Source: Phlebopus portentosus (Eukaryota > Basidiomycota > Agaricomycetes > Boletales > Boletinellaceae). Taken from it: a stretch of DNA of 64,000 nt. Positions 47,538-58,875 of the stretch are shown piece by piece (position 1 is the first letter of the stretch; every line of letters begins with the position of its first letter). The notes below the pieces were generated by a model. That model was not told the DNA's origin and ran no database searches. It saw only the letters and a list, made by a program, of their open reading frames with translations. The position numbers and the translations under genes were made by a program. The stretch spans positions 2,046,001-2,110,000 of the forward strand of contig JAYXKI010000003.1 of assembly GCA_037892935.1 (NCBI GenBank), read 5' to 3'.

Positions 47538-50500
47538 TTAAGATGCAGATTCTGGGCTGCTACTGGAGGCCCCCAGGCTCATCGTATCAATAGTTGAAAC
47601 AGGTGTAAGGTCTTCTTCCTGAAATAGGGAAGAAAAAAAATTCAGACAAGGAATCCTGAGCCCAATTTCTCGCTACATACCTCGAAAGTCCTATTAAAAT
47701 GCTTTGAAAACTTCTCGATTACAAGGCTGTACGGCAGGTGTTGTGTGAGTTTCCTGTCGAATACCCTGTCAGTTAGCCGTCGGACGGAATAAACGAAGAT
47801 TAGGAAACGGACCTTCGAGGCTGAACATTCAACGAATGCCTAGCATCTAGCTCTGAATCGAGAACGTTGGAAGAATGTGCTCCTTCGCTTAGCGACAGTT
47901 TTATTGAGTATTCCTTGTCGGATTTTTGTCGACCACCGTTGCGTTCATAGAGCTCGAAACTGGAGTTCACAGCGATTAGCAAAGGCAAACCTCTACGTAC
48001 GGATACAAAAGAACATACGTTATGTGTGACTGATAAAGAGAGCTATTAGAGAAGATTTCTGGAACATATAGCGTAGAAAGAAACGTACACAATAATCCAA
48101 CTCGGGAATCCGTCTATTGGCGATGGGAAGCCCAGAATATAATACGAGATTGACGAGCGTGTGGATATGGCTCTCCTTCGTAAAGTATAGGCGTAATGCG
48201 CTTTCACCAGTGTTGCGTGCTTCCTCGAGATCCTCAACAACATTCCGAAGTAATGGCAGGGATGTCAGGACACCAATCTCCTCCCTGTGGACAGAAAGTC
48301 AGTCTAATTGTGCTGAAAAGAACGAGAGGATACCGACTTCTCAGCAGGTTCAATGCCGTATTCCTGTGGAGCTACCAGGTCGAAGAGTGCTTTGGCGCGT
48401 CCGTACAGCTCGTGAAGTCTTCTGTCATGAGGCTTCGGTGCAAACGGTGGATTCTCGCCTTTCTCGTGCTCTGAAAATATGCTGAAAAGGAAGGTACGAT
48501 GGTGCAATGCGCAATATTTAATGGTATCATAGAGCTCGGAAATCTATGCAGGGTCGTAAGAACACTTCAATCAACATTATAAAATGAATGACGTACTCGA
48601 GATGGATCAAATTTCTCTTGTTTGACGTCGCAGAAGTCTTCAAAGAGCTTTTCCCATCGTTCGCGAAATAACCAAGGCTCATCTCCGCAGCACCTTATGT
48701 CCCAGTTGAGAACTCAATTCCTTGAATAAAAATAGCTATTGCTCACCATCGATCCTGAATCTTGTCGACATTCAACGTCTCGAAATTCTTCTTCATAATG
48801 TCTCGGAAGGAGCTCAGAAGCTCAATCACCTCCTATGACTGGGGTCAGCATACTAATCACTATTACCGGCCAATGAAACTCGAACCTTCACAACTTCAAC
48901 CGGCTCTTTCTTCATGCTCTTCGGCCAAGTCAAGTCCGGCCTCTTTTCTGGTTCCCCTGGACGCAGAAGGATCTTAAGACATTTCTTCACATCGTCCATC
49001 AAGTCCTTGGCAGCATTTGAATCATCCAGCAGATCTTTTCGTACGATGAGCGGCACGGTGTTCCCATTGGATTGAGAAGAGTATGTACTGCGCCTGTCCC
49101 AGCTATCGACAGAAGAACGCCCTGTATGAGAGGGAGGTGTCGAAGCCGCAGACCAACTGTTGTGTGAACCTTCCAGCAAGGCGGCGGCGAATATTTCCGC
49201 AGATGTGGCGACGCGCCTCTCTGACGAAGTGTAAATCTTGACGTTGTTGAGGACATCCTTGTTCATTATGGTGATATCCTTCTTCATACTTTCGCCCAGA
49301 TCGCGTGACTGATAGCGAGCGGCGTGGGTAAACTGCTTTCTGTCAGAAAAAGTACTACCAGATTATAGCAGACAAAAGCTTACCTCTCCACCCCACTTGA
49401 AAACAAGAGTCAGCTTCGTTAGTCTCCTGACTTCCCCTGCCTGCTTCTTCGAGTACACAGGCTTGAGCTGAGCCTTCGTACCAGGAAGATCGATTTTGCT
49501 GAAAAGCGCATTATTCAGCAACGTCAACTTGTTCAGTTCCTCGCCTTCAGCGCCCAAGCCCTTAGCCTCTTCAATTGCTGTCGCGATCCAACTGAGCTGC
49601 ATTGATTCTCGCAAGATTATCTCCTCTCGCTCTCCGTTCAATAATCGCACAAATGGCTGGGTCCATTTCTCTCCAATAGGAAAGTTGAATTTGAGTTTCT
49701 GCTTAGGCGTACGATCTGCATGCCTGAAGACAGTGACGTTAGCCTTGAGCTGCCATGTCGACGATTCGCCTTGACTGATAGGTGCTGAAACCGAGTGCAG
49801 AAGACGCTCCGGTGAAGACCGTAGTTGATAACAAATTCCTGCAAGAATTTCCGCAGTCTTATCGTAGTACATGTCGTTGCCCTTGACGAAGCTCCAACCA
49901 TTGACATCGATGACTTGGCTTCTCCTGCCGTTGTCACACCGTAACATGTCGAAGCCACAGACATTTTGCTGAAAACCTTCCGAAATGCGTGCGGCATATG
50001 ATTTCTCCTCGTCCGACAGGTGAGTTATGAAGCGTATCTCTTTTCCATCCGTGTTACGTTGCACAACGCCGTCGACAACGGGAGACTTGCGCGTCTCTGC
50101 GTGGGTATATTCCGGTCCAACCGTGTAAACTTTGATATCCTCCGAATTGTCGACGTCGACGAACTGCTCATAGATGTATGAGCCATCGGTGCGAGGGTGG
50201 TTTAGATTTGGGTCCAATTCACTCGATTTGTTACCAACCTACGCATGATAAGAATTAATCGGTCAAATATCGCAGCATATACTCACCTTCCGGAAAAGCC
50301 GTCGACCACCTCCGCCACGGAAATAAATATAGACATTATGATCCTCTCCACTGACCGGCTTTTCTACAAAAGGTTTCTCCATTACTTGGTCATCGACGAT
50401 AATAGCATTACCATCTTCTCTAAGACGAACTTCCGGAGTTACAACCAGACAGCCAAGTTTCAGGCCGATCTTGTCCTGCACGAGTATTTGTAATTCTTCA

Positions 50501-51100
50501 TCCACCTTTGGACCACCATCTCGGGATACTTCAAGCCTTTTTGGAACTGGTACGTGAAGATGATCCAGGACAGCTCCAACAAGTCGGCGGTCCCACAGCA
50601 ATGCCTGCATTGGTAGGTTATTGATGCAAAGTGGATTTCGGAGCTTCACATATTGAACGGCCTTATGCAGAGGGAAGTCGGTGGAGAAGAATGATATCAA
50701 GACATCGCATAAGGGCCAGTTCTTCACATCTTGAGAAGAACTTGTTTTAGTTGAGCTAGCTATTGGGACTGGGTACAAGGCATGACGCACCTTCGTCCAG
50801 AATGACCTTGTCGCCAAATATTTTTACCTCGACTATTCCACGCGACCTTTCGACTATTCGGGTGAGTATCTCCCGCATCGCCTTTGAACGAGCCTTCACG
50901 TCCATGGCACAAACACCCAGTATTATCGGGTTCGTGACTGGGGGTGCAATTATGGATAGGTTTGAATCTGAGCCAGACGGAGAAGGTGAGAGAGACCTAT
51001 TTGTAAAGGCCGAGCTTGATCGGGGCGACGACCTATTATTCTCAAATGCGCTGGTAAGAGCCGACATTACCCGCGTCCGCCGCTCCGGGAAGAGGTCCAT
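47538..51100 (-). CDS. VIP1: Inositol pyrophosphate kinase/phosphatase Vip1/Asp1 (PPIP5K)
   Basis: A dual enzyme that makes 1-diphosphoinositol polyphosphates from IP6/IP7 and carries a histidine-acid-phosphatase-like domain that removes them. It affects phosphate signalling, microtubules and polar growth. About 1,000 residues in roughly ten exons. The ATP-grasp kinase half has [74 protein letters not shown] and CGFDMLRCD, then [12 protein letters not shown]. The phosphatase half begins [15 protein letters not shown] and includes [19 protein letters not shown]. It ends with a short acidic tail ([14 protein letters not shown]). Start taken at [17 protein letters not shown]; the second Met (51067) is also possible. 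Confidence 0.94.
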
Positions 51101-51527
51101 GAGGGTGAGGAGGAGAACGGGATGGTCGTGGCCGAAAGCAAAGTTTCGATGACCGACTGAGCACGGCAATTGCAGAGCTTCAGCTTGAGTGCGGCTGACC
51201 GAGACCCACGTGCAGATGATCGACGTTCCAATTTCGGATGTTCGGCTTCTCACTCCGTCATCCAATTCAAACTTACATACTCCGAAACGAGCTTTTCTTT
51301 CTTCCTCGAATTCGACAACGCATAAAGTGCAACGAAGCAATACAACCTCATGCTCTCCTCTGAGAAGAGTCACTGTTAGCGTGCCACGAGTCAAATGATT
51401 ACTACCGACGACCTTGAGGCGGCCCGTCGCCCGCGTTCCAGAACATACATAAGGCCTATGCATTTGCAAACCACGAATTATTATATCAAACAATTCGCAC
51501 CTGAAGCAGGAGCTGAGGCCCACTAGG
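51101..51527. other. Divergent promoter region of VIP1 and the secreted-protein gene
   Basis: About 430 bp between divergent start codons. The minus-strand frame stays open through it, but no family-like sequence appears upstream of the chosen VIP1 Met. No TATA box is clear. Confidence 0.45.
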
Positions 51528-54515
51528 ATGTTTATCCCCTTAGCTTTTTGGATTCTCTTTCTTGTCTCTGGCGCGTACTCTGCGAGCCATACACTCGGCC
51601 TCTCCGACGGAATCACGACCTTTCAGACTCCAGCCTTCTCTTTTCAAATTGTCAATGACTCTCAAACTGCTTATTCAATAAGGCCTGGAGGACTATCAGG
51701 CTCATTTGACTTCTTGCCGTATGATGTCATGACCAAGCGCGATTCTGACGGACAATATCATTTAGGAGACATAACCTTTCGTGCACGCATCGTCGGATCG
51801 TCCAGTGCGCAATGGATCAATGGCGATTCCGCACGAGCCAGGCAGAAAGTCATTGCTCTTCCGACATCAGGCAGCACACTCGCCGCAGCTGATCTATCGC
51901 CAACTCTCCCTTCCAGTTTTCCTTTAAATATCACGCGTCGATGGAACCTCAATGATAGCCATCTTCAACTTCTTTTTGACGTCTCGAATACGCAGTCCAG
52001 TGCAGTCGAACTAGGAGGTCTTGGCGCTCCACTTGAATTCAACAACGTAAAGTCTCTTCGCTTCTCTCTTTTTGCTTTCTCTTATTCCTTCTCTCAGATT
52101 TTCACAGACAGGTCCACAGACGACACAAACAATAATTGTAGTTTCTTTGATCCTTATATAGGTCTAGATGCCGGTTATGTACAAGTTACTCCTCTACTTG
52201 GTACTCTGCCTCCATTGATAGTCACACCTGTCGGGAAGTCTCCCTTGGAAGGCTGGCGATTCCTTCAAGAAGAAACCTCTACGGATCCATTTTACCAGTC
52301 TCAGACCTTTGAGGGTCTGTATGAATGGCAGTTTCACACACTTGCGTACGCCGAAAACGAGTGGAGCTCTGTCGTTCCTTGGAACAATGCGACTTCCGCA
52401 ATACTCCAACCGGGAGAAACACGCACCTACGGCCTCCAATTTGACGTTGCTCCATCTATCCGCCAAATTGAGAATACCTTGTTGGGTTTAGGAAGGCCCG
52501 TGGCTGTTGGCATTCCTGGCTATGTACTGCCTCAGGACCAAATTGGGAAGCTTTTTCTCATTTATGCTTCTGAAGTGCACTCTCTAGAAGTCAGTCCTGA
52601 AGACGCCCTTTCCTGGAAACGTAACTCCGATTCATTGAAATCGAGCTGGGTCGGCTTCGACATTACACCAAGCACATGGGGTCGGTCTCGTCTGACTATC
52701 AACTTTGCTGACGGAACAACACAGACTGTCCATTACTATGTCACGAAAGCGGCGGTACAAGTTTTGAGTGACCTTGGCCACTTCCTCACAACGAATCAAT
52801 GGTTTGACAACTTGATGGATCCATTCCACCGGTCTCCTTCCGTGATCAGTTATGATAGGGAAGTTGACGGAATTGTTTTGAATGATCCAAGAGCATGGAT
52901 TCCTGGTCTCAGCGATGAAGCGGGAGCTGGTTCATGGCTAGCGGCCTCTATGAAACAGTTTGTGCAACCGACGATGCAAGAAGTGGCCAAGATGGAGACG
53001 TTCGTTAACTCGACGCTTTGGGGTTCAGTTCAAAACTCGACCGGTAAGCTTGATTTGTTCACTACTTTCTGAAAAGAGGTTGACCACCAGACTCTATAGG
53101 CTCTGGGCAGTATGCGGTCAAGAAGGTATAGGGGCCGTAAGAGTTTGATCTTGCATGCATTTGACAGCATTCTTTCAGCCAGTCTTCTTCTACCAACCCG
53201 ACCTCGTGCCAGAATACAACTACCCTTCGTCGATTGATTGGGGCGACTGGTGGTCGTGGAATCAGGCCGCATCATATGCCAACGACCGCGCGTATGACTA
53301 CGTGCACGTCTGTGCTGCATACTGGGCATTATACCGCGTAGCTCGTAACTACGATACGATTCCCATCGCTCAAACGTGGGAATGGTTCATCAACCAAGCA
53401 TTCGAGACGGTCATGAAGATGACCGACGGAAGCGTCGGTTATGCCGATGATGGTCTTATGGATGAGACCGTCTTTTTATACTTGTTGGGTGATTTGAAGA
53501 GGGAAGGATTATCTTCAAATGCAACAGCGATGGAGGATCGCATGAGAGCGCGACAGGCCGTCTGGGCACGGACTCGTTTCCCGTAAGTAATCTGCACGGC
53601 TCTTGTTGTCGCTAAATTTGATACACTTCAGCTTTGCGTCTGAGATGGCTTGGGATTCGACAGCTCAAGAGGGTGTCTATGCTTGGAGCAAATATTTCAA
53701 CGACACTACGACAGCGACGAATACCATCAATTCTATCATCGCTTACCAGCCTACTGTTGCGCACTGGGGTTACAACGGAAATGCGCGAAGATACTGGTAA
53801 AGTCTCTGTTCTTCGGCGCATGAACGAACTGTTCACTCTGCACAGGGATAATATCTACGGAGGGAAGCTCATGCGTTACGAGCGGCAAATTCATCACTAC
53901 GGTAGTGGACTCAACGCTCTCCCTCTGATGTCCCAGTTTGAATCCGACCCGGATGATCTCTACCTTCTGCGCGTGGCTTTCGGTGGTCTTTCGGGTCCAC
54001 TCACAAACATCGACGAAGGCGGATTCGCATCGGCGTCCTTCCACTCTTTTCCGGACACTCTCAAATGGGATGCCTACTCGGGAGATTACGGGCCTAATTT
54101 TGTCGGACATGCTCTCAACTCGGGTGCTTATCTTGTACAACATCCAACGTTTGGTTGGCAGGCATTCGGCGGTATCGTGACGAGTCACTCTGGAAGCAGC
54201 GTTCATGTTCAGGTGCGCGATTCGGTACGCAGGCGTGTCTTCATTGCGTCACTGCGAAACCTGTTCACTCTCGACGCGGGTGCCTTCGACGAGTTTATAT
54301 TTGATCCTGAAAATAGAAGGGTTACATTCACGATCTTTCCGTCACCGAACGGAATTGAAGATGCCGCGGCGGCCCCTAGAGCGCGGATTGTAGTCACTCA
54401 GACAAAAGCAGATGCGGTGAATATGCATCCTTCAGTAGATTTGCGCGAAGACGCCGGATCATGGGTAGTTCCCTTCGTCTCTGGCGTGGCGGAGGTCACG
54501 TTTGTCCCAGTTTGA
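51528..54515 (+). CDS. Large secreted DUF5695-like protein, probable glycoside-active enzyme
   Basis: About 900 residues in roughly seven exons. Residues 1-19 (MFIPLAFWILFLVSGAYSA) are a signal peptide. The N-terminal part is beta-rich (HTLGLSDGITTFQTPAF, YHLGDITFRARIVGSSS). The C-terminal part is helical with many aromatic/acid motifs (NYPSSIDWGDWWSWNQA, SYANDRAYDYVHVCAAYWAL, DGSVGYADDGLMDET, RQIHHYGSGLNALPL, SGDYGPNFVGHALNSG). It looks like the (alpha/alpha)6-barrel of a polysaccharide hydrolase or lyase. From memory it matches fungal proteins annotated DUF5695; the substrate is unknown. Many N-glycosylation sites are present. It lies tail-to-tail with an MFS sugar transporter, and a decayed copy of its 3' end sits at about 58270-58740. 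Confidence 0.82.
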
Positions 54516-54701
54516 CTTTACTGTCTCGCACTATACTGGGCTTGATCCACTTGCATTTTTAGAACATGGCAAAGTGACGAAAATACGAGTATAAAGTATC
54601 CATTTCGAAGGATACAAAAATTGTAGATATTCATTCAGACGTTTGAGAAACAGTACATCATCGATCATGACATCGTTACTGGCTACTTGCTGTTCAAACC
54701 A

Positions 54702-56874
54702 TCACGCGTCCTTTCCCTTCTCGTCGTGGATACTGTCGACAACACTTTCGTGCTTCTCGTGATGATGAAGGTGTTTATCGGTGGGTCTCCACTCTGCAGA
54801 TGCCCATGGCTTGACGTCCGCACGGTATAGCTCGTCAACTTCCTCGAGACTAAGACCCTTCACCTCCGGGATGAAGATGTACACGTAGAAGAAACCAAAT
54901 ACGAGCATTCCAAAGAAGATCATGAGGATCCAAGGGCCGATTCTTTGCGACGTAAGGTAACTCAGTCGGTAACCATACACTGGTGAAACTGAAGGCCTAC
55001 CTGTTAGCGATCCGCGGAGCAAAGAACGAAAGTAAGAAGTTCCAAATCCAATCTAAAAGATGGAATCAGTCAATCGATAGGTTGTTCGGGCTTGGTTGGC
55101 GAACAACTCACTCGATGCACTTCCCAGAGCAATGCATTTGGGACGCACGCGCAACGGGAATGACTCGCCTAGGTACACCCATGGCGTCGGGCCCCAGAAG
55201 ATACTGTAGCTGAAGACGTGTAGAATAGCAAAAGCGATAAGGACATCTCCGCCTCGCCGATTTCTCTCTGTAAGCGTAATGGTTTCTACGTCCGTTCCGG
55301 GAGGAGGAAGCATTTTCCCGCCTACAACACCGGCCTTTAGGCTACAATTAGCAGATGCGATATACAAGACGTGTAGCATAACGTACAATCAGTGCGCAGA
55401 CAGCCTCCATTAGAGCTCCAGTAAGTAGAGACTACAAATGTACATCAAATTCTGTCGAGCTTAGGACTCAAGATAGCTCCTACCTTCCTACGACCCCATG
55501 TTTCAATCAAGTATAGTGCAGGAACTGTGCCAACAACAGACACCGCACCAAGGATTGTCTGAATGACATATGGAGATAATCTGTTTGATGGCAACAGTGT
55601 CAGGTAATGCTATGCTCGCGGAAAGTGGATTAAACGTACTCGGTTCCTGCACTCTTGAAGAAGGTATCACCGTAGTAATCTGCGGAGAAAAACTTATAAA
55701 GATATCACAATTGTTAAGGGAAATTGTGGCGAACAGTAGAAATTCTGGCCATTCAGCTGCTGAATGAACTGAAGCATCATTCCATTTATCGTGCGCATCC
55801 ACAGCTTATTTCTTGTTGAGAAGCACTCCAACCATGTCGCTTTACCACCCTCATTTTCCGCATGAATACCAACCTCGAGTTCTTCGAGGAGGTCTAGGAC
55901 CAGAGGGTCATCCTCCGGAACAGAATTCAACTCTGCGATGACCCTCCGTGCCTCATCTGGACGTCCTACACCGAGCAGGTGACGAGGAGATTCCGGGAGG
56001 AAGAAGATGCCGGAAAGGAGGATAAGTCCCCATACCAACTGCAACCCGACGGGTATGCGCCATGAGGCAGAGTTGTTGATCGAATGAGTCGCTAGGTCAA
56101 TGACATAGCTAAGAAAAATGCTACAAAGCGTCATTGATCTAGGTTTTCAAATGTAAAAATAACGAATCTGCTTACCCAGAAATAATTTGCAGCTGGTATA
56201 GGACAAGCATTGTTCCGCGGATTTTCTTGGGAGCGGTTTCGCCATTGTAAAGGGGTACAATGGCTGGAAGCAGTCAGTTAAGATTCAAGATTACAAGATG
56301 GACGCTTACCAGATAATGCACCTACCCCCAAGCCTGCAATAAACCGACCAATAGTTATCTGTGCAAGGGAGAATGTTGTGCCCGTTTGCACGGCAACTCC
56401 AACGGTGAAGATAGCCGACCAAAGAAGGATAGATCCTTTGCGACCGAAGCGATCAGAGGTGAATGCCTGGCCAAGTGCTCCCACGAATGTTCTATTTTAG
56501 TATAAGCAAGGGCCTGGCACGGACGACGAGAAACCACACGTACCCCGCTGATAAAAGTGACGTGATAATGGATTGTCGCGAACTAGACAGAACGAAACCG
56601 CCTTCGCCGTCTGGTTCTCCAAAGCGCCTTATGAAGTCAGGCATGATAAGGCATCCCTGGCATCGCCATTTATGTCGAAATCTTGGGCTGATGACAAAGG
56701 GTACTCACTGAAATAACACCAATATCGTATCCAAAGAGGAAACCTCCTGTGAATAACGGAGGTCTGTACATGGCTGCCAATATACCCAGAGATCGACATA
56801 CCGAACGCGATGAAGACGGCCAACAAAACAGCCTTACGGTTCGTAGGCGTTGGAAGATTGGTTACTGAGGACAT
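54702..56874 (-). CDS. MFS sugar transporter, copy 1
   Basis: A 12-TM sugar/H+ symporter of the hexose-transporter group, about 540 residues, around nine exons. Motifs: TFVGALGQAFTSDRFGRKGS (GRR-type loop 2-3), IGRFIAGLGVGALSAIVPLY, PESPRHLLGVGRPDEARRVI, the substrate motif QQLNGQNFYYYYGDTFF in TM7, PALYLIETWGRRK, and PWVYLGESFPLRVRPKC. The C-terminus is PEVKGLSLEEVDELYRADV plus a His/Glu-rich tail (DKHLHHHEKHESVVDS). The gene converges on the secreted DUF5695-like gene. It is a tandem paralogue of 58876-61055: exons are nearly identical while introns have diverged. No frame break is visible. Sugar specificity cannot be read from sequence. Confidence 0.9.
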
Positions 56875-57740
56875 GACTGCCTTTAACGCAGCCTAGATGG
56901 CCTGAAGTGCCGAGCCACGTACAGTAGTGGCAAAAATATGAATAGTGAATACACTAGAAGGTAGACCGCCTGTAGTTGACCAGAAGAACGCAAGGACAAA
57001 AAAAGGGAACAAGGTCTGGCGCCTCTCAAGAAGGGCAGGAAAACGGAAGCTGTTTATAAATGGCTTAAGAACACGTCAACTATTCTCCTGACCGGTTCAG
57101 CCCACCAGGAAAACATCAGGAAAACTGAATTACATAGAGCTGTGCCGGCATAAAAGCGAGCGCTCAGAGTGCGACATAGTTCTTTGCATGCACGAGCTTT
57201 CGAGATACATGATCAACTGACCAGGAGTTTATGAAGAGAAGCATCTACGGCAATCGGGCGGTCCGGGGTCTGGAAGAACATAAAGAAGAGGAGCGGAGAG
57301 ACCATGGGGTGAGAAAACATATCGGTATAGCCACCGAAGACATCCCCTGCGTGCACGATCAGAGACTTTGATAAGACCGCGAAAAATTACATTCCGGATT
57401 TGATCAGAAAGGTGATTTGACGCGAGCCTTCCATTCTTCAGTTGCACTAGAAGAAAAAAACTGGGTCGAATAGACTGTTGATGATGTTTCTTGTTCAGGC
57501 AAGCGATCACGTCGATTGGTGAATACATAGTCAAAGTCGTTGCTTACATATGCCGCCGGACATCTCCGTTCCAAAATTAGCTCGTCATTCCGACTCATCG
57601 CATCTGTATTCCCATTCTCCCGTTCCAATTGAGATCATGCGTTACAGTCGCCACATACAATATATTCTGATACATTCCTGGATCAAGAACAGATTGGGTA
57701 ATAGCTCTGGCCGGGCCGTGTCCTGATTGTTACACCCTTG
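56875..57740. other. Upstream region of transporter copy 1, duplicated at 61056-61600
   Basis: This flank resembles the corresponding flank of copy 2. Examples are GAAGCATCT near 57240 and near 61365, and GATC(A/G)CGTCGAT near 57505 and 61592. It therefore belongs to the duplicated unit and carries the copy 1 promoter. A TTATAAA lies near 57054 about 180 bp upstream of the start codon. No gene. Confidence 0.6.
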
Positions 57741-57965
57741 ACCTCTTATCTTCTTGGGCTCTCGGCCACTAGTGGATATAAGACCACGCTTACTGACCTA
57801 CCGAAGTGAATGATTGGGAGTCAGTCAGAGTCAGAAATGATAATGAGAAATAAACTCATGATGAAGCCATCGCGGGAGGAGGATGTGGTCATGTCCGGGG
57901 GGACATATCCTTCCAGAAGCGACGGTACCTCTAACAGAATCATCCTTTGTGACGACAAAATTCCG
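57741..57965 (-). pseudogene. Decayed fragment of the copper-ATPase 3' end
   Basis: The stretch aligns with the last exons of the copper P-type ATPase gene at 61785-61990. GACCACGCTTACTGAC (57782-57797) matches GACCACACTTACTGAC (61830-61845), which is inside the last ATPase exon. ATGTCC...ACATATC...TCCAG near 57891-57915 matches ATGTCC...ATATATC...TCCAG near 61941-61965, in the penultimate exon. The intron part between (AATAAACTCATGATGAAGCC against AATTAACTCACGATAAAGCC) aligns as well. The reading frame is destroyed. This is a duplication relic, not a gene. Confidence 0.78.
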
Positions 57966-58265
57966 TTTATCTGGCTGGTCTTCAGGAAGCATTGGATGAC
58001 TGGCTGTCGGATTATCGCCGAAGAGTTGCACCTTGTAGTAAGTGAAGTGGGGCATTTGGTGATGAAAGCACAGAGCCATTCAAGTGGTGCTTGTTAATAC
58101 TTGCCATATGTCTGCAGTACACTGAGTCTTGGACGATGTAGCCTTGGAAATTTCCGCGGCTCTCTCGACGAGATCGACTGCGGATAAAGAAGGATGGTGG
58201 GATTATCTGACAATATTAATCCAAGCGCACCTCCAACTCCGACAGTTACCCATCCTAGCTTGTAC
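57966..58265. other. Probable duplication junction, no gene
   Basis: About 300 bp between the two relics where I can no longer follow either parent sequence by eye. The breakpoint of the tandem duplication, or an insertion, should lie here. Short open frames crossing it have no protein character. Confidence 0.4.
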
Positions 58266-58740
58266 CGTTCACATGCTCTTGATACAGGACTTAGACAATC
58301 CCCGGAACACAAAAAGAGCATCCGTCATGGATCCCTCCTTCCTGACAGTAGAGCTAGCCAGTGGTCCGTATAAGTCGAAATAGAGTGACAGTATCCCTCT
58401 GCACTTCCGAGAGTCCGCATTTCTTACAACAGACCGATCTACAACAAGCATTGGCGGGCAACCACACGCTTTGGCACTCAGGCACATCTCCGTTGCATTC
58501 TTTGGAACATGTTCACTCTTGACGCGAAGCTGCATCCCGAGAGCGCGGATTGTGGTCACAAACAGTAGCCAACGGATATGCGCCCCTTGACGAATTTGCG
58601 CGAAAACGTCAGTGCATGTAATAACTCCTCTTGTATCCGCCACAAATAACGTGTCGTTCATTCCAGCTTTACCGGTATAGATGATGCAGAAATAGAAAGG
58701 GGACTGTCCGGCAGCACTCCACGCTTGAAGCATTTGGCAT
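58266..58740 (+). pseudogene. Decayed copy of the DUF5695-like gene 3' end
   Basis: Aligns with 54090-54560 of the secreted-protein gene in the same orientation. GTTCACTCTTGACGCG (58511-58526) matches GTTCACTCTCGACGCG (54263-54278). GAGCGCGGATTGTGGTCAC (58541-58559) matches 54379-54397 with one difference. ATTTGCGCGAAAACG matches ATTTGCGCGAAGACG at 54439-54453. The alignment continues past the stop codon into the 3' flank (TATTCATTC at about 58779 and 54630). Deletions and stops make it non-coding. It sits just downstream of transporter copy 2, as the intact gene sits downstream of copy 1. Confidence 0.82.
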
Positions 58741-58875
58741 GATCATAGCATGCCGCAGCTCAAGACCTACAAAGTAAGTTTATTCATTCTGCAGAAATTA
58801 AATAAAGTATTCGGACGTCAGGAGGCAGAATTTTATGATCCATGGCATTGCTACGGGTTACCTTTGTTCAGAAGA

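Noticed and set aside
57810..58383. Short open frames between the two transporters as new genes
   Set aside because: They overlap the decayed ATPase and secreted-protein relics and have no coherent protein features.
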